DNA of 64,000 bases from PALSA-607 sp036501485 (GTDB taxonomy: Bacteria > Actinomycetota > Actinomycetes > Acidothermales > Acidothermaceae): positions 21,185 through 85,184 of the forward strand of contig DASYAG010000019.1 in assembly GCA_036501485.1 (NCBI GenBank), in the 5' to 3' direction. The notes beneath the pieces are model-generated. The model was not told the DNA's origin. It worked only from the letters and a program-made list of their open reading frames with translations, and searched no databases. Within the stretch, counting starts at the first letter, position 1. Every line of letters starts with the position of its first letter. Positions 52,255 through 61,357 of the stretch are shown one piece after another. The translations under genes and the position numbers were made by a program.

Positions 52255-52941
52255 TCAGCTACAGGTGATCCCCACACAGTTCGGCAACGGGGTGTTGTGG
52301 TGCGCCGAGTTGCCGCCGCCACTGATCGTCCCGCTCACCACGTCGATGCCATGAGCAGCGTTGTAGTCGGCAACGTTGTGGGCAAGACGGTTGCCGGCGG
52401 AGTCTCCAGGGACGTCGTCGAACACGCCGATCCCGACGTCGAGGTTGTGAGCCGCGACATTACCGGTCAGCGTGTTGCCGGTAGCGCCAATGACGATGAC
52501 GCCGCCACCGTCGCCAGGCGCTCCCTGATTGGCGTTCGAGACGTTGTCGACGACCGCGTTGTGGGATGCGTGGTCTACGAGAATGCCGGTGACGTTATTG
52601 CTGGCGTTGTTGTGACTGATGGTGTTCCCGGTCGAGCCGTTCTGACCGAAATCAAGGTCGAGCCCGGTGCCATTGCGGCTCAGGCAGTTGCCTGTCACAA
52701 CACTGTTGAGCAGATCGAACAAGAACAGGCCCGTGTCTCCGTTGCCTGTCAGGGTGTTGCCGGCGATCCGCGCCTTCGAAATGGCGCCGACGACGATGCC
52801 GTCAACGGCGTTCTTGTTCGCATGATTGCCTGTCACGACTACCCCGTCGGCCCCGGAGTTGATCTCGGCACCATTGTTCACGTTGCTATTCAGAGGATTG
52901 TCTCGGCACCCCGTAACGTTGTCCGAACGATCGCGAGCCAC
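52255..52941 (-). pseudogene. Right-handed parallel beta-helix (NosD/pectate-lyase-like) fragment, 5' truncated
   Basis: 228 residues of about ten ~22-residue coils of the type GILVDHASHNAVVDNVSNAN and GVIVIGATGNTLTGNVAAHN, ending in PLPNCVGITCS. Complete secreted beta-helix proteins start with a signal peptide and capping strands. Here the frame opens abruptly with MARDRSDNVTGCRDN and runs back into the divergent membrane-protein start at 52985, leaving no room for an N-terminus. Probably the remains of a carbohydrate-active or surface protein. Confidence 0.65.
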
Positions 52942-52984
52942 ACTGTCTCAACACCTGCGATTTCCGCGGCGAAGGAGTAAAAGC

Positions 52985-54190
52985 GTGCCGGTACTTGCAC
53001 CACGAGTATCGACTTCGGCGGCGGATAGGCGGCTTCGACTCGCGTCGCGGGTGATCGCCGCGGTCATCATCGCGATGAGCCTCGCGACGACTGTTCTGTC
53101 TATAGCGCTACGGGATACCGCGTCCGCTATCGGCGGCGTCATCCTGATTACCTTCCCGGTCGTCGCCGTCATGATCACCAGGACGCAGCCACGCAACGGC
53201 GTGGCGTGGGTGTTCCTGACAGCATCGTTTCTCGACCGGCTCAATCAGTTCGGTGACCGGCTCGCCCACTTCGCGGTACTGCACAAGTGGCCAGATGCGG
53301 TCGCGCACACCGGTGCTTGGGTCACCATCTTGTGGTTCCCGGCGCTGTTCTTGTTGATCACACTTGGCCTGCTCTATTTCCCGGACGGACGCCTACCCGG
53401 ACGGCCCTGGCGGGTGCTCGAGATTGCCTCACTCGTCGTTATGGCGAGTGGCGTGGTCTTCGTCGGCATTCCGGCCTGGCTGGTACCGACGAATGAGTTG
53501 CTCTCGAGCAAGACGCCGAGCCCGACCGGGTGGCAGGGCGTGCTGTTCACGATCGGCGAGTGCTGCATCTTCGCAATTTTTCCGTGCGTCGTCGGCGCGG
53601 CCGTGAGCTTGTTCTTGCGCTGGAAGCGATCCGACGGGATACACCGCTTACAAATCCGATGGTTCGTCGCCGCAGCAGCCACCGCGATCGTCGCGGAAGT
53701 AGTGATCGATGTACTTCAGGTTAGCGACTCAGTGCAGGCTGCCGTCGAATCGAGCGCCTTCTCGCTGATCGCGATCGCGACCGGTTTCGCGATCCTGCGC
53801 TATCACTTGTACGACATCGATCGACTCATCAGCCGGACTCTCTCGTACGCGGTAGTCACCGGTGCACTCGTCGCTATGTATGCCGTGCTCATCACGCTGA
53901 TTACGAAAGCGTTCGATCTGTCCTCTCCGGTCGCCGTCGCCGCCGCGACCCTGGCAACCGCGGCCGCGTTCAACCCGTTGCGGCGACGCACGCAGCACCT
54001 CGTCGACCGTCGGTTCAATCGCACCCGCTATCGAGCGGATCTGCTGATCGCCGAGTTTCGCGCCTCCATTACCGCGGCCCATGCGTTCGGGGACGTCAAC
54101 GTCCATTTGGTGGACGCCGTCCAGCGAAGCTTGCAACCTGCGACGGCCGGGCTCTGGCTGAAGCCTTCCAGCACGGAGCGAGCGCGCTAG
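52985..54190 (+). CDS. Membrane sensor-like protein (histidine-kinase-type membrane domain without kinase)
   Basis: 401 residues from GTG 52985, with GAAGGAG upstream. Seven to eight helices; LLITLGLLYFPDGRLPGRPW, ILRYHLYDIDRLISRTLSYA, VTGALVAMYAVLITLITKAF and NPLRRRTQHLVDRRFNRTRY are the markers of membrane domains that usually precede GAF/HisKA kinases in actinobacteria. The protein stops after ~60 residues of cytosolic helix with no kinase domain and no kinase gene downstream. Either a stand-alone form or a truncated sensor. Confidence 0.85.
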   Translation: MPVLAPRVSTSAADRRLRLASRVIAAVIIAMSLATTVLSIALRDTASAIGGVILITFPVVAVMITRTQPRNGVAWVFLTASFLDRLNQFGDRLAHFAVLHKWPDAVAHTGAWVTILWFPALFLLITLGLLYFPDGRLPGRPWRVLEIASLVVMASGVVFVGIPAWLVPTNELLSSKTPSPTGWQGVLFTIGECCIFAIFPCVVGAAVSLFLRWKRSDGIHRLQIRWFVAAAATAIVAEVVIDVLQVSDSVQAAVESSAFSLIAIATGFAILRYHLYDIDRLISRTLSYAVVTGALVAMYAVLITLITKAFDLSSPVAVAAATLATAAAFNPLRRRTQHLVDRRFNRTRYRADLLIAEFRASITAAHAFGDVNVHLVDAVQRSLQPATAGLWLKPSSTERAR

Positions 54191-54355
54191 CCCCTGGCAC
54201 CGTTGACGGCCGGTAGGGAACGTCCACGATTTGACGCCCGTTCTTGTGGGCACATTCAACGAGTGCCCCGCCTCGAGAGTGTCGTCCCGGCCCCGCTAGC
54301 TGCTCCGTTTAATCGCTTGCGGCGGCCGCGTCCGCAAACGCGCGGAGTGACGTCG

Positions 54356-55111
54356 ATGGCTCGCTATGGACTCGGCTCGCAGGCACTGGTGTACCTCCTG
54401 CTCGCGTGGCTCACTTTCGAGGTCGCGGTGCGAGGCGGCGGCGGAGGGCAGCAGGCGAACCAGCAAGGAGCGCTGGCTGAGGTGATCAGCCACCCGGGCG
54501 GGGTCGTGCTCGTCGCCATCATGTCGGCCGGCTTTGCCTGCTACGCGCTGTGGCGACTCAGCGAGGCCGTGTTCGGGAGCGACGTCAACCACAGCCCGCT
54601 CGATCGGTCGCTGTCAGGCTTCCGGGCGGTTGTCTACGGGGCGTTGTGCGTGTCGAGTGCTGCGTTCCTCATCGGCAGTCACCGGCAGAACCAAGCGCAG
54701 CAGCAGGCGACATGGACCGCACGCTTGATGCGCGAACCACACGGACGACTCCTCATCGAGGCCATCGGCGCGGTGGTCATCGCGTGCGGGATTGGTATGT
54801 TCGTCGAGGCATTGTTGAGGCGATTCGAACGGCAACTCGATCGCAAGGCAATCCCGGTGCCACTGCGCCCCGCAGTCGTCGCGCTCGGACTCGCCGGCGC
54901 TCTTGCCCGCGCCGTTGTGGTGATGCTCATCGGCGCCCTCGTCATCGACGCCGCGGTCACCGCCAACCCACAGAAATCGACGGGGCTCGACGGCGCGTTG
55001 CGCACTCTTGCCGGGACGACGGGTGGGCCGTGGCTACTCGGCATCATCGGGCTCGGATTCACCGCATTCGCCTTGTACGTGGCAGCCGCAGCGCGCTGGA
55101 TTAAGTCGTAG
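54356..55111 (+). CDS. DUF1206 membrane protein
   Basis: 251 residues from ATG 54356, with GGAG eight bases upstream. Three repeats of a two-helix unit (LVYLLLAWLTFEVAVRGGGG, CYALWRLSEAVFGSDVNHSP, GIGLGF-type third repeat IIGLGFTAFALYVAAAARWI), the DUF1206 layout. Function unknown. Tail-to-tail overlap of 78 bp with the XRE gene on the other strand. Confidence 0.88.
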   Translation: MARYGLGSQALVYLLLAWLTFEVAVRGGGGGQQANQQGALAEVISHPGGVVLVAIMSAGFACYALWRLSEAVFGSDVNHSPLDRSLSGFRAVVYGALCVSSAAFLIGSHRQNQAQQQATWTARLMREPHGRLLIEAIGAVVIACGIGMFVEALLRRFERQLDRKAIPVPLRPAVVALGLAGALARAVVVMLIGALVIDAAVTANPQKSTGLDGALRTLAGTTGGPWLLGIIGLGFTAFALYVAAAARWIKS

Positions 55112-55579
55112 TTGGGACACGGCCCGCGCAGCCTCGCCCTCCCCTGGCTCGCGGCGGCCTTGGTCGTCGACCTCACGAGCCTTCCGCTCGCGTCGCCGGT
55201 CGCGGTACCAGCGGCTTCGGTCGAATGTGTACGTCGGGGTCTTGCCGGCAAACATCGGCCACCCATCGCCCCACCAATCTTCTCTGCCGGGTCGTACATC
55301 AAGGTGGGCTGGAAACCGCCGGCGCCCACGGTCGAGACGGTTCGTCTCATGCACGTCCTCTGGCTGAACTTCTCGACCTTCGTCATCGACGACGATGAGA
55401 TGCAGACCCGCCGCCTCGAGAAGGCCCGCAAACTGTTGAACTCGCGCACGCTCGGGGTTGTGCTCGGCGCTGGCGACGACGTGGTGAGCTACGCCAGCCC
55501 GCATCGCGAGCTCACGCTGACTTAGGTCGCAGATTGCACGCGCGGCCCGGACGTACCGATCTGCCGGGAATCCGTTCAT
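55034..55579 (-). CDS. XRE-type helix-turn-helix regulator
   Basis: 181 residues from ATG 55579. HTH: RYVRAARAICDLSQRELAMR, AGVAHHVVASAEHNPERARV, followed by the LLEAAGLHLIVVDDEGREVQ module and the conserved RRRFPAHLDVRPGREDWWGD segment seen in a common actinobacterial HTH family. The last ~25 residues lie opposite the 3' end of the DUF1206 gene. A longer frame upstream to 55972 reads through tandem repeats and is not used. Target unknown. Confidence 0.82.
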   Translation of the reverse strand: MNGFPADRYVRAARAICDLSQRELAMRAGVAHHVVASAEHNPERARVQQFAGLLEAAGLHLIVVDDEGREVQPEDVHETNRLDRGRRRFPAHLDVRPGREDWWGDGWPMFAGKTPTYTFDRSRWYRDRRRERKAREVDDQGRREPGEGEAARAVSQLRLNPARCGCHVQGECGESEPDDAE

Positions 55580-55987
55580 GCGCCAAGCTTCGTCCCTTGG
55601 CGAGCTCTGAACGTCACCGTGGCTGCTCCTTGGGATTTGGGAATTCAGCCTTGTGGATAGCAAGCGGATTCCTCTCACTGATGCTTTGCTCTGACGCTGC
55701 CGGGCAACAGAGCTGAGCTGTCGCCCCAGAGCAACAGAGCTGAGCTGTCGCTCCACAGCAACAGAGCAAAGCATCGCGGGGAGAGGTGCCGCACCCGCGC
55801 CACTCGGGTCGCGCATGCGGTCCAAATGGTTGTCGATCTTCAGGAGAGCGGCGAAGTGGCGATTCGGCGCCATGACACAGATCACTTTGCCCGCAAGAAG
55901 TTTGCTGTTTCGGCGTGATGCGTGCGGGTACGGCCCGGCAGCGATGCACCGGGCTGGCCGGGGGCGCACCAATAAGGAGACTCTCTG
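55580..55987. other. 408-bp intergenic region between XRE and hemerythrin genes
   Basis: Non-coding by my reading, although frames are open on the minus strand. It contains the tandem repeat and long inverted repeat listed separately, about 100-200 bp upstream of the XRE start, and the promoter of the hemerythrin gene, whose RBS is probably AAGGAG at 55973-55978. Confidence 0.6.
55680..55775. repeat. 14-bp inverted repeat enclosing two 27-bp tandem repeats
   Basis: GATGCTTTGCTCTG at 55680-55693 is perfectly inverted as CAGAGCAAAGCATC at 55762-55775. Between them CAACAGAGCTGAGCTGTCGC starts units at 55705 and 55732, with a third partial unit at 55759; each unit holds the small palindrome AGCTgAGCT. 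The right arm of the inverted repeat is itself part of the third unit. Confidence 0.85.
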
Positions 55988-56470
55988 ATGGGTGATTCAG
56001 CCGAGGACCGTGCGAAGGCCGCAAAGCTTCCCGAGGGGGATCTTGTGCGGATCTTGCTTGAGCAGCACGCAGCGGTAAAGGACCTGTTCGCTGACATCGA
56101 AGCAGCGTCGGGAGCAAAGCGAGCGACTCTCTTCGAGCAGTTGGTCGCGATGTTGAAGGCACACGAGACAGCTGAGGAAGCCGTCGTTCGTCCGGTCGCC
56201 GCCCAGACGGCCGGCGAGGACGAGGCCGCAGAGCGCAATGCCGAAGAGGCCGAGGCTGACGCGGCGGTCGCCGCGCTGCTGGAGCTCGACGTCGACAGCG
56301 CCGAGTTCGCCGAGCGGTTTGTGGCGTTCAAAGAAGCAGTCGACGCCCACGCGGAAGCCGAAGAGACCGAAGAATTCTCCACGCTCCAGTCACAACTTGA
56401 CGCTGCGAAGCTTCAGGACCTGGGCCAGGAGTTCCTCGAGAAGTTCGCTGCCGCCGGCGGCGTGGGTTAG
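55988..56470 (+). CDS. Hemerythrin-like (HHE) domain protein
   Basis: 160 residues, mainly helical. Candidate iron ligands: EQHAAVKDLFADIE, LKAHETAEEAVVRPV and VDAHAEAEETEEF, in the H...HxxxE...HxxxE order of HHE proteins. The C-terminal helix is very acidic. These bind a di-iron site for oxygen, NO or peroxide sensing or scavenging. Ten bases upstream of the catalase start, so one oxidative-stress operon. Confidence 0.88.
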   Translation: MGDSAEDRAKAAKLPEGDLVRILLEQHAAVKDLFADIEAASGAKRATLFEQLVAMLKAHETAEEAVVRPVAAQTAGEDEAAERNAEEAEADAAVAALLELDVDSAEFAERFVAFKEAVDAHAEAEETEEFSTLQSQLDAAKLQDLGQEFLEKFAAAGGVG

Positions 56471-56480
56471 CGGCGACGAA

Positions 56481-58655
56481 ATGGCTACCGCAAAGAAGAC
56501 AGTGAGGAAGACCGAAGCAAGGAAGTCCGCATCCGCAACGAGGCGAAGTCGCGTTGCCGCTCCGACCCCTGTGGCCGGTTTGGTTCCGGGTGCTCCGGCG
56601 GGCTTAGCACCTTCAGATGATGCGTACTTGACGACGGCCCAGGGTGTTCGGCTGTATGACACCGATCACTCGTTGAAAGCGGGCACCCGCGGTCCGACGT
56701 TGCTGCAGGATCACCATCTGCGCGAGAAGATCACCCACTTCGATCACGAGCGGATTCCCGAGCGAGTTGTGCATGCCCGCGGTGCGGGCGCGCATGGCGT
56801 GTTTCGCTCGTACGGCACCGGGGGCGCGGTCACGAAGGCGGCGTTCTTGGCCCGCGATGTCGAGACTCCCGTGTTCGTCAGGTTCTCGACGGTGCTCGGG
56901 TCGCGCGGGTCGGCTGACACTGCCCGCGATACCCGCGGGTTCGCGACGAAGTTCTACACGGACGAAGGCACCTTCGACCTGGTCGGCAACAACATCCCGG
57001 TGTTCTTCATCCAGGACGGCATCAAGTTCCCCGACGTTATTCATGCGGCGAAGCCACATCCGGATCGCGAGATTCCGCAGGCTCAAAGCGCGCATGACAC
57101 GTTCTGGGACTTCGTGTCGCTACACACCGAGGCAACGCACCACGTGCTGTGGAACATGTCCGACCGTGGCATCCCCCGTTCGTATCGAACGATGGAAGGC
57201 TTCGGCGTCCACACATTTCGGCTTGAAAACGCCAGCGGCGAGACAGTGCTGGTGAAGTTCCACTGGAAGCCGCTGGCGGGCGTGCACTCGTTGGTGTGGG
57301 AAGAGGCACAGCTCATTGCTGGCACCGACCCTGACTTCCATCGACGCGACCTTGCCGACGCCATCGAGTCTGGGGCGTTTCCGCAGTGGGAGTTCGGTGT
57401 GCAGGTCTTTCCTGACAACCCCGCGCAAACGTTTCAGGGCATCGACCTACTTGACCCGACCAAGCTTGTGCCGGAAGAACTCGCACCGGTGCAGCCGCTA
57501 GGGATCATGACGCTGAACGCGAACCCGACCAACTATTTCGCCGAAACAGAGCAAGTCGCGTTCCACGTCGGGCATCTCGTTCCGGGCATCGACGTGACCG
57601 ATGACGCGCTCATGCAGGCACGGCTGTTCTCCTACCTCGACACACAGATCACCCGGCTGGGCGGGCCGAACTTCGGTCAGCTTCCGATCAACCGGCCACA
57701 TGCACCGGTCAATGACATGTTGCGCGACGGCATGCACCAAAGTGAGGTGCACGCAGGGATCGCTCCCTATCGGCCGAACTCACTCGACGGAGGTTGCCCG
57801 TTTGTCGCGGGCGCCGACGCCGGTGCGTTCGTCGAAATCCCACGGCCGGTAAACGGCGCACGGCAGCGCGCGCAACCTCGGTCGTTCGACGACCACACCA
57901 GTCAGCCGCGACTGTTCTGGCTCAGCCTCACGGACGTCGAGCAGGCACATCTCGTTGAGGCGCTTACATTCGAGTTGGGCAAGTGCTACGAGACAACTAT
58001 TCGCGAGCGCGAGCTGCAGGTACTCGCGAATGTCGATCCGCGTCTATGCGCGGCAGTTGCGACCGGCCTTGGGTTGCGAGCACCGGCGGCAACTCTTCGA
58101 CTGGCGAAAGCATCGCCGAGCGCGGCGCTTTCGCAGATCGGCGATCAGTGGCCAGTAACGGGTCGCGTCGTGGGAATTCTCGCCGATGAGCTCAGCGACT
58201 TGCAGGCCGTCGCTGAACTTCGAGATGCAATATCGGACGCCGGGATGCTCGCGCTGGTCGTTGCCCCTCACGGCGGTCGACTCGGCAGCAAAGCCTCCGC
58301 TGTTACCGTCCAACGCACGCTGCTCACCACGCGTTCGACGGAGTTCGATGCAATCGTGGTGGCGGCGGCTGCGACCGCGTCACAATCGCCGTCCGCCCGT
58401 GCTGCTAAGAAGCCACCGACTGCGCCGGGCGGATTGAAGGTTGATCCGAGGGTGCCGCTCATGCTCGCGGAGGCGTTCCGCCACTCAAAGGCGCTCGGCG
58501 GTTTAGTCGGCTCCGAAGACGTGTTCGCGGCCGCGGGAATTGACCCGACGGTAGCTGGCGTCGTCATCAACCAGAGCTCGACGCGAGTGGTCAGCCTGCT
58601 GGCGGGCTTGCTGGCAACACATCGAGTCTGGGACAGATTCCCAGCTGTTCTCTAG
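56481..58655 (+). CDS. katE: Large-subunit (HPII-type) catalase with basic N-terminal tail
   Basis: 724 residues from ATG 56481. Core catalase: VVHARGAGAHGVFRSYGTGG (essential His), FDLVGNNIPVFFIQDGIKFP (essential Asn), ARLFSYLDTQITRLGGPNFG (haem Tyr). The ~150-residue C-terminal flavodoxin/DJ-1-like domain of clade 2 catalases is present (VTGRVVGILADELSDLQAVA, VAPHGGRLGSKASAV). The first ~27 residues are unusually basic (MATAKKTVRKTEARKSASAT then RRSRV), like the tail of a DNA-binding protein. Breaks down hydrogen peroxide. Confidence 0.93.
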   Translation: MATAKKTVRKTEARKSASATRRSRVAAPTPVAGLVPGAPAGLAPSDDAYLTTAQGVRLYDTDHSLKAGTRGPTLLQDHHLREKITHFDHERIPERVVHARGAGAHGVFRSYGTGGAVTKAAFLARDVETPVFVRFSTVLGSRGSADTARDTRGFATKFYTDEGTFDLVGNNIPVFFIQDGIKFPDVIHAAKPHPDREIPQAQSAHDTFWDFVSLHTEATHHVLWNMSDRGIPRSYRTMEGFGVHTFRLENASGETVLVKFHWKPLAGVHSLVWEEAQLIAGTDPDFHRRDLADAIESGAFPQWEFGVQVFPDNPAQTFQGIDLLDPTKLVPEELAPVQPLGIMTLNANPTNYFAETEQVAFHVGHLVPGIDVTDDALMQARLFSYLDTQITRLGGPNFGQLPINRPHAPVNDMLRDGMHQSEVHAGIAPYRPNSLDGGCPFVAGADAGAFVEIPRPVNGARQRAQPRSFDDHTSQPRLFWLSLTDVEQAHLVEALTFELGKCYETTIRERELQVLANVDPRLCAAVATGLGLRAPAATLRLAKASPSAALSQIGDQWPVTGRVVGILADELSDLQAVAELRDAISDAGMLALVVAPHGGRLGSKASAVTVQRTLLTTRSTEFDAIVVAAAATASQSPSARAAKKPPTAPGGLKVDPRVPLMLAEAFRHSKALGGLVGSEDVFAAAGIDPTVAGVVINQSSTRVVSLLAGLLATHRVWDRFPAVL

Positions 58656-58680
58656 GGGACCGTTGGCGCAGGATGGTGTG

Positions 58681-59640
58681 ATGGCTACAGACGAGGTACG
58701 CGATGGCGTCGAGCTGACGAATCTCGATCAGCAACTGTTCGACGGAGCCGACGCAACGAAGCGCGATCTCGTCGACTATCTCGACGCCATGGCCGACCGG
58801 ATGATCCCTGCGCTCACCGACCGGCCGTTGTCAGTTATTCGGGTGCGGCCGGGCCAGCGTCCCTTCATGCAAAAGAATCTCCCCGAATACACGCCGCCCT
58901 GGGTGCAGAGGGTGCAGCTGTGGGCGGAGTCTGCGAAACGCGAAGTGACGTACGCACTGGGCAATGACCGCAGAACGTTGCTGTGGTTGGGAAACCAGCG
59001 CGCAGTGGAGTTTCACCCGGGCCTGTCGACGATCGATCGGCCTGATCAGCCGACGCATCTTGTGCTCGACATCGACCCACCTGAGGAGTCTTTCCGGCTC
59101 GCGGTTGCGGCCGCCCGGCTCGTTCGCCAAGCGTTGGCGGACGTCGGGATGCTGGGCGCCGTGAAAACCAGCGGTGCGAAAGGCGTGCACGTGTTCGTCC
59201 CGCTCGCCGATGCGACGTCGGCGGATGTAGCAGCAGCAACCCGTGCACTCGCCGCGCGCGCCGAGCGGTTGGACCCCACGATGACCACTACTGCATTCGT
59301 CAAAGACGATCGCGACGGCAAGGTGTTCCTCGACTCGACGCGGGCCGGCGGGGCCACAGTGGTCGCGGTCTACAGTCCGCGGTTGCGTGCCGGAATGCCG
59401 GTGTCGTACCCGGTGAGTTGGGACGAACTCGACGACATCTCCCCCGCCGACTTCACGATCCGCACTGTGCCAAGCTTGTCGTCGTCCGACCCATGGAGGC
59501 AGCTACTGCCGGCCTCGCAGCCACTGAGCTCGGTGCTCGTCGATGAGGGTGAGCTCATTCCGATCGCACGTGTGCAAGCCATGCATGAGGGCAAGCGACG
59601 CGCTCGGGCACGCAAAGCATCGGAACCAGAGGCCGAATAG
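58681..59640 (+). CDS. LigD-type primase-polymerase (PolDom) domain protein, stand-alone
   Basis: 319 residues from ATG 58681. LTNLDQQLFDGADATKRDLV, THLVLDIDPPEE (first two catalytic Asp), VKTSGAKGVHVFVPL (nucleotide-binding SGxKGxH), GKVFLDSTRAGGATVVAVYS (third Asp) and PVSYPVSWDEL are the archaeo-eukaryotic primase-like polymerase domain of LigD. No ligase or nuclease domain is attached. Such stand-alone domains fill gaps and take part in NHEJ or base-excision repair. Follows catalase and hemerythrin, so perhaps part of an oxidative-damage response; no ku gene is visible. Confidence 0.9.
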   Translation: MATDEVRDGVELTNLDQQLFDGADATKRDLVDYLDAMADRMIPALTDRPLSVIRVRPGQRPFMQKNLPEYTPPWVQRVQLWAESAKREVTYALGNDRRTLLWLGNQRAVEFHPGLSTIDRPDQPTHLVLDIDPPEESFRLAVAAARLVRQALADVGMLGAVKTSGAKGVHVFVPLADATSADVAAATRALAARAERLDPTMTTTAFVKDDRDGKVFLDSTRAGGATVVAVYSPRLRAGMPVSYPVSWDELDDISPADFTIRTVPSLSSSDPWRQLLPASQPLSSVLVDEGELIPIARVQAMHEGKRRARARKASEPEAE

Positions 59641-59664
59641 AGATCGCGAAGTGGCCCCATCTGC

Positions 59665-60429
59665 TCAAGCTGGATTTTCGGGCAGCACGAGCTTGCTTAC
59701 GGCGTGGGCGATCAACTGCTCGCCCGCCAGCTTGCGGGAGACCACTTGCTGTGCGACGTCGCTGAGGCGGGCGTTGTGATCTCGCGCGTACCGACGAAGG
59801 ACGGCGAACGCCTGGTCCATGTCGAGGTAGCCGAGTTGAGCGAGCACACCCTTCGCTTGCTCAATCGTGATGCGACTCCTCAGCGCAGTTCGCAGTTGCT
59901 CGTTGATGGTTTCCTTGTCACTCGCTGCTTTGTCGGCGACCAGCGCGATGCTGGCCACATGCGCGAGCGCTTGCGCGAGGTCGAGATCGTCCGCCGTAAG
60001 CTCGCCAGGCTCGTCATTGAACAGGTTCAGTGCGCCGAGCGTGATACCGCGAAGCCTCATCGGCAGCGCGTGCACCGCCGCGAAGCCAGCCGCTGTTGCC
60101 GCCGGGGCGAACTCCGGCCACCGCTCCGTTGCGGAACTCAGATCGCTTACGCTGACAGGCTCGCCAGTGCGAAAACAGTCAAGGCACGGCCCTTCGTCAC
60201 GCTGTAGTTGGAAGATCTCCAAATCACGGGTGCGCTCAGACGATGCGGCCAACACGTTCAAGACACCGTGACTGTCGGCGAGCAGCAACCCTGCCGACGC
60301 GATGTCGAGCAGGCGTGCACAGTCGCTGGTCAACCGGGACAGTAGGTCAACGACGTCTGCGCCATCGGCCATGCTGCTCGCGATAGACACGAATGCGGTG
60401 GTGATTTGACTCTGTCGCTCGGTGCTCAT
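59665..60429 (-). CDS. GAF-ANTAR regulator
   Basis: 254 residues from ATG 60429, which overlaps the upstream gene stop (ATGA). GAF domain ~20-165 (GLLLADSHGVLNVLAASSER, LQRDEGPCLDCFRTGEPVSV). ANTAR ~180-240: LRTALRSRITIEQAKGVLAQ, FAVLRRYARDHNARLSDVAQ with the key aromatic/Ala positions of RNA-binding ANTAR domains. These proteins bind paired hairpins to prevent transcription termination. No ANTAR-type double hairpin is obvious nearby. Confidence 0.92.
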   Translation of the reverse strand: MSTERQSQITTAFVSIASSMADGADVVDLLSRLTSDCARLLDIASAGLLLADSHGVLNVLAASSERTRDLEIFQLQRDEGPCLDCFRTGEPVSVSDLSSATERWPEFAPAATAAGFAAVHALPMRLRGITLGALNLFNDEPGELTADDLDLAQALAHVASIALVADKAASDKETINEQLRTALRSRITIEQAKGVLAQLGYLDMDQAFAVLRRYARDHNARLSDVAQQVVSRKLAGEQLIAHAVSKLVLPENPA

Positions 60430-61178
60430 AAGTGGGGACCGCCCGATTGCGGCCGGCCGTCGACTTCTAAACAGAGCTCGCGCTCGACGATTGACCACGC
60501 CACCTGACTGGCGGTGAGCCCGTTCGCGAAAGCATGTGCGCGCAGCCGCGCTAGAGCCTCAGCCGGCCCAACACCCAGCTGCACCATTACCATTCCGGTC
60601 GCCTGATACACCTCAACGCGTGCCAACGAACTCAGTTGCTGCCATGCTGGCTCGTTGCTACCGAGCGCCCTTACTTTGGCCTCGGCGCTGATCATCTCCA
60701 ACAGCGGCAACGCCGCTAACTCCGCGGCCATCAGGCCGCCGGCAAGCGAGTTGCCGACAAGACCACCTGATGTCCGGCGGTACAGGTCTAGAACGCCGAC
60801 ACCAGAGTTGGCCAGCCTGATGGGCAACGCGAAGACCGCGCCGATGCCTAGATCCAAGACCGACCCAGTGAACGCGGGCCAACGCGTGTCTGTGACGTCA
60901 GCAAGGTCCTCGGCAAAAACGGGACCACCGTGGCGCACCGCGTCCATGCAAGGACCTTCACCGAAGGTGAACTGGAGTTCATCCACCTGTCGGCTCAGCC
61001 CGTCACTAGACCCAAACGTGCCCTGGCTCGAACCTTCCAACATCAGCGAGATGGCCGCGCCGTCAACATGCAGAAGGTCGACGCAGGCGTGACATAGCCG
61101 GTCTGCCATCGAGATCGTCCAGTCGGCGTTGTCCATCGCCGAGCCAAGCTTGACGCGCAAGTCAGCGATCGGGTCCAC
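60426..61178 (-). CDS. GAF-ANTAR regulator, second copy
   Basis: 250 residues from GTG 61178. GAF domain ~25-160 (FTFGEGPCMDAVRHGGPVFA, GIGAVFALPIRLANSGVGVL). ANTAR-like helices ~180-240 (VYQATGMVMVQLGVGPAEAL, AHAFANGLTASQVAWSIVER), somewhat less conserved than the downstream copy. Overlaps that copy by 4 bp, so the two are made together and could form heterodimers. Confidence 0.9.
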   Translation of the reverse strand: MDPIADLRVKLGSAMDNADWTISMADRLCHACVDLLHVDGAAISLMLEGSSQGTFGSSDGLSRQVDELQFTFGEGPCMDAVRHGGPVFAEDLADVTDTRWPAFTGSVLDLGIGAVFALPIRLANSGVGVLDLYRRTSGGLVGNSLAGGLMAAELAALPLLEMISAEAKVRALGSNEPAWQQLSSLARVEVYQATGMVMVQLGVGPAEALARLRAHAFANGLTASQVAWSIVERELCLEVDGRPQSGGPHL

Positions 61179-61357
61179 GACAGCACATCTCCTCGGCTCG
61201 CATCCGTCCACTACGACGGCGCTGTACCCCGTTCGTGGAGGGCCAATCGGCCGTTCAGCCACCAGGTTTCACAGGCTCCTCGCAGTGACAACGGCGCAGA
61301 CCCCGCGTAGCGTCATGAATTGTCGTTCCGAGCCCAGACCCCGCTTGGAGGTACCAC

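Noticed and set aside
55112..55525. 137-codon plus-strand frame with MHVLWLNFSTFVIDDDEM
   Set aside because: Lies opposite the conserved XRE/HTH gene, which has recognisable HTH and RRRFPAHLD motifs.
55680..55775. Inverted and direct repeats considered as an IS or attachment site
   Set aside because: No transposase or integrase, no gene inside, and no flanking target duplication seen.
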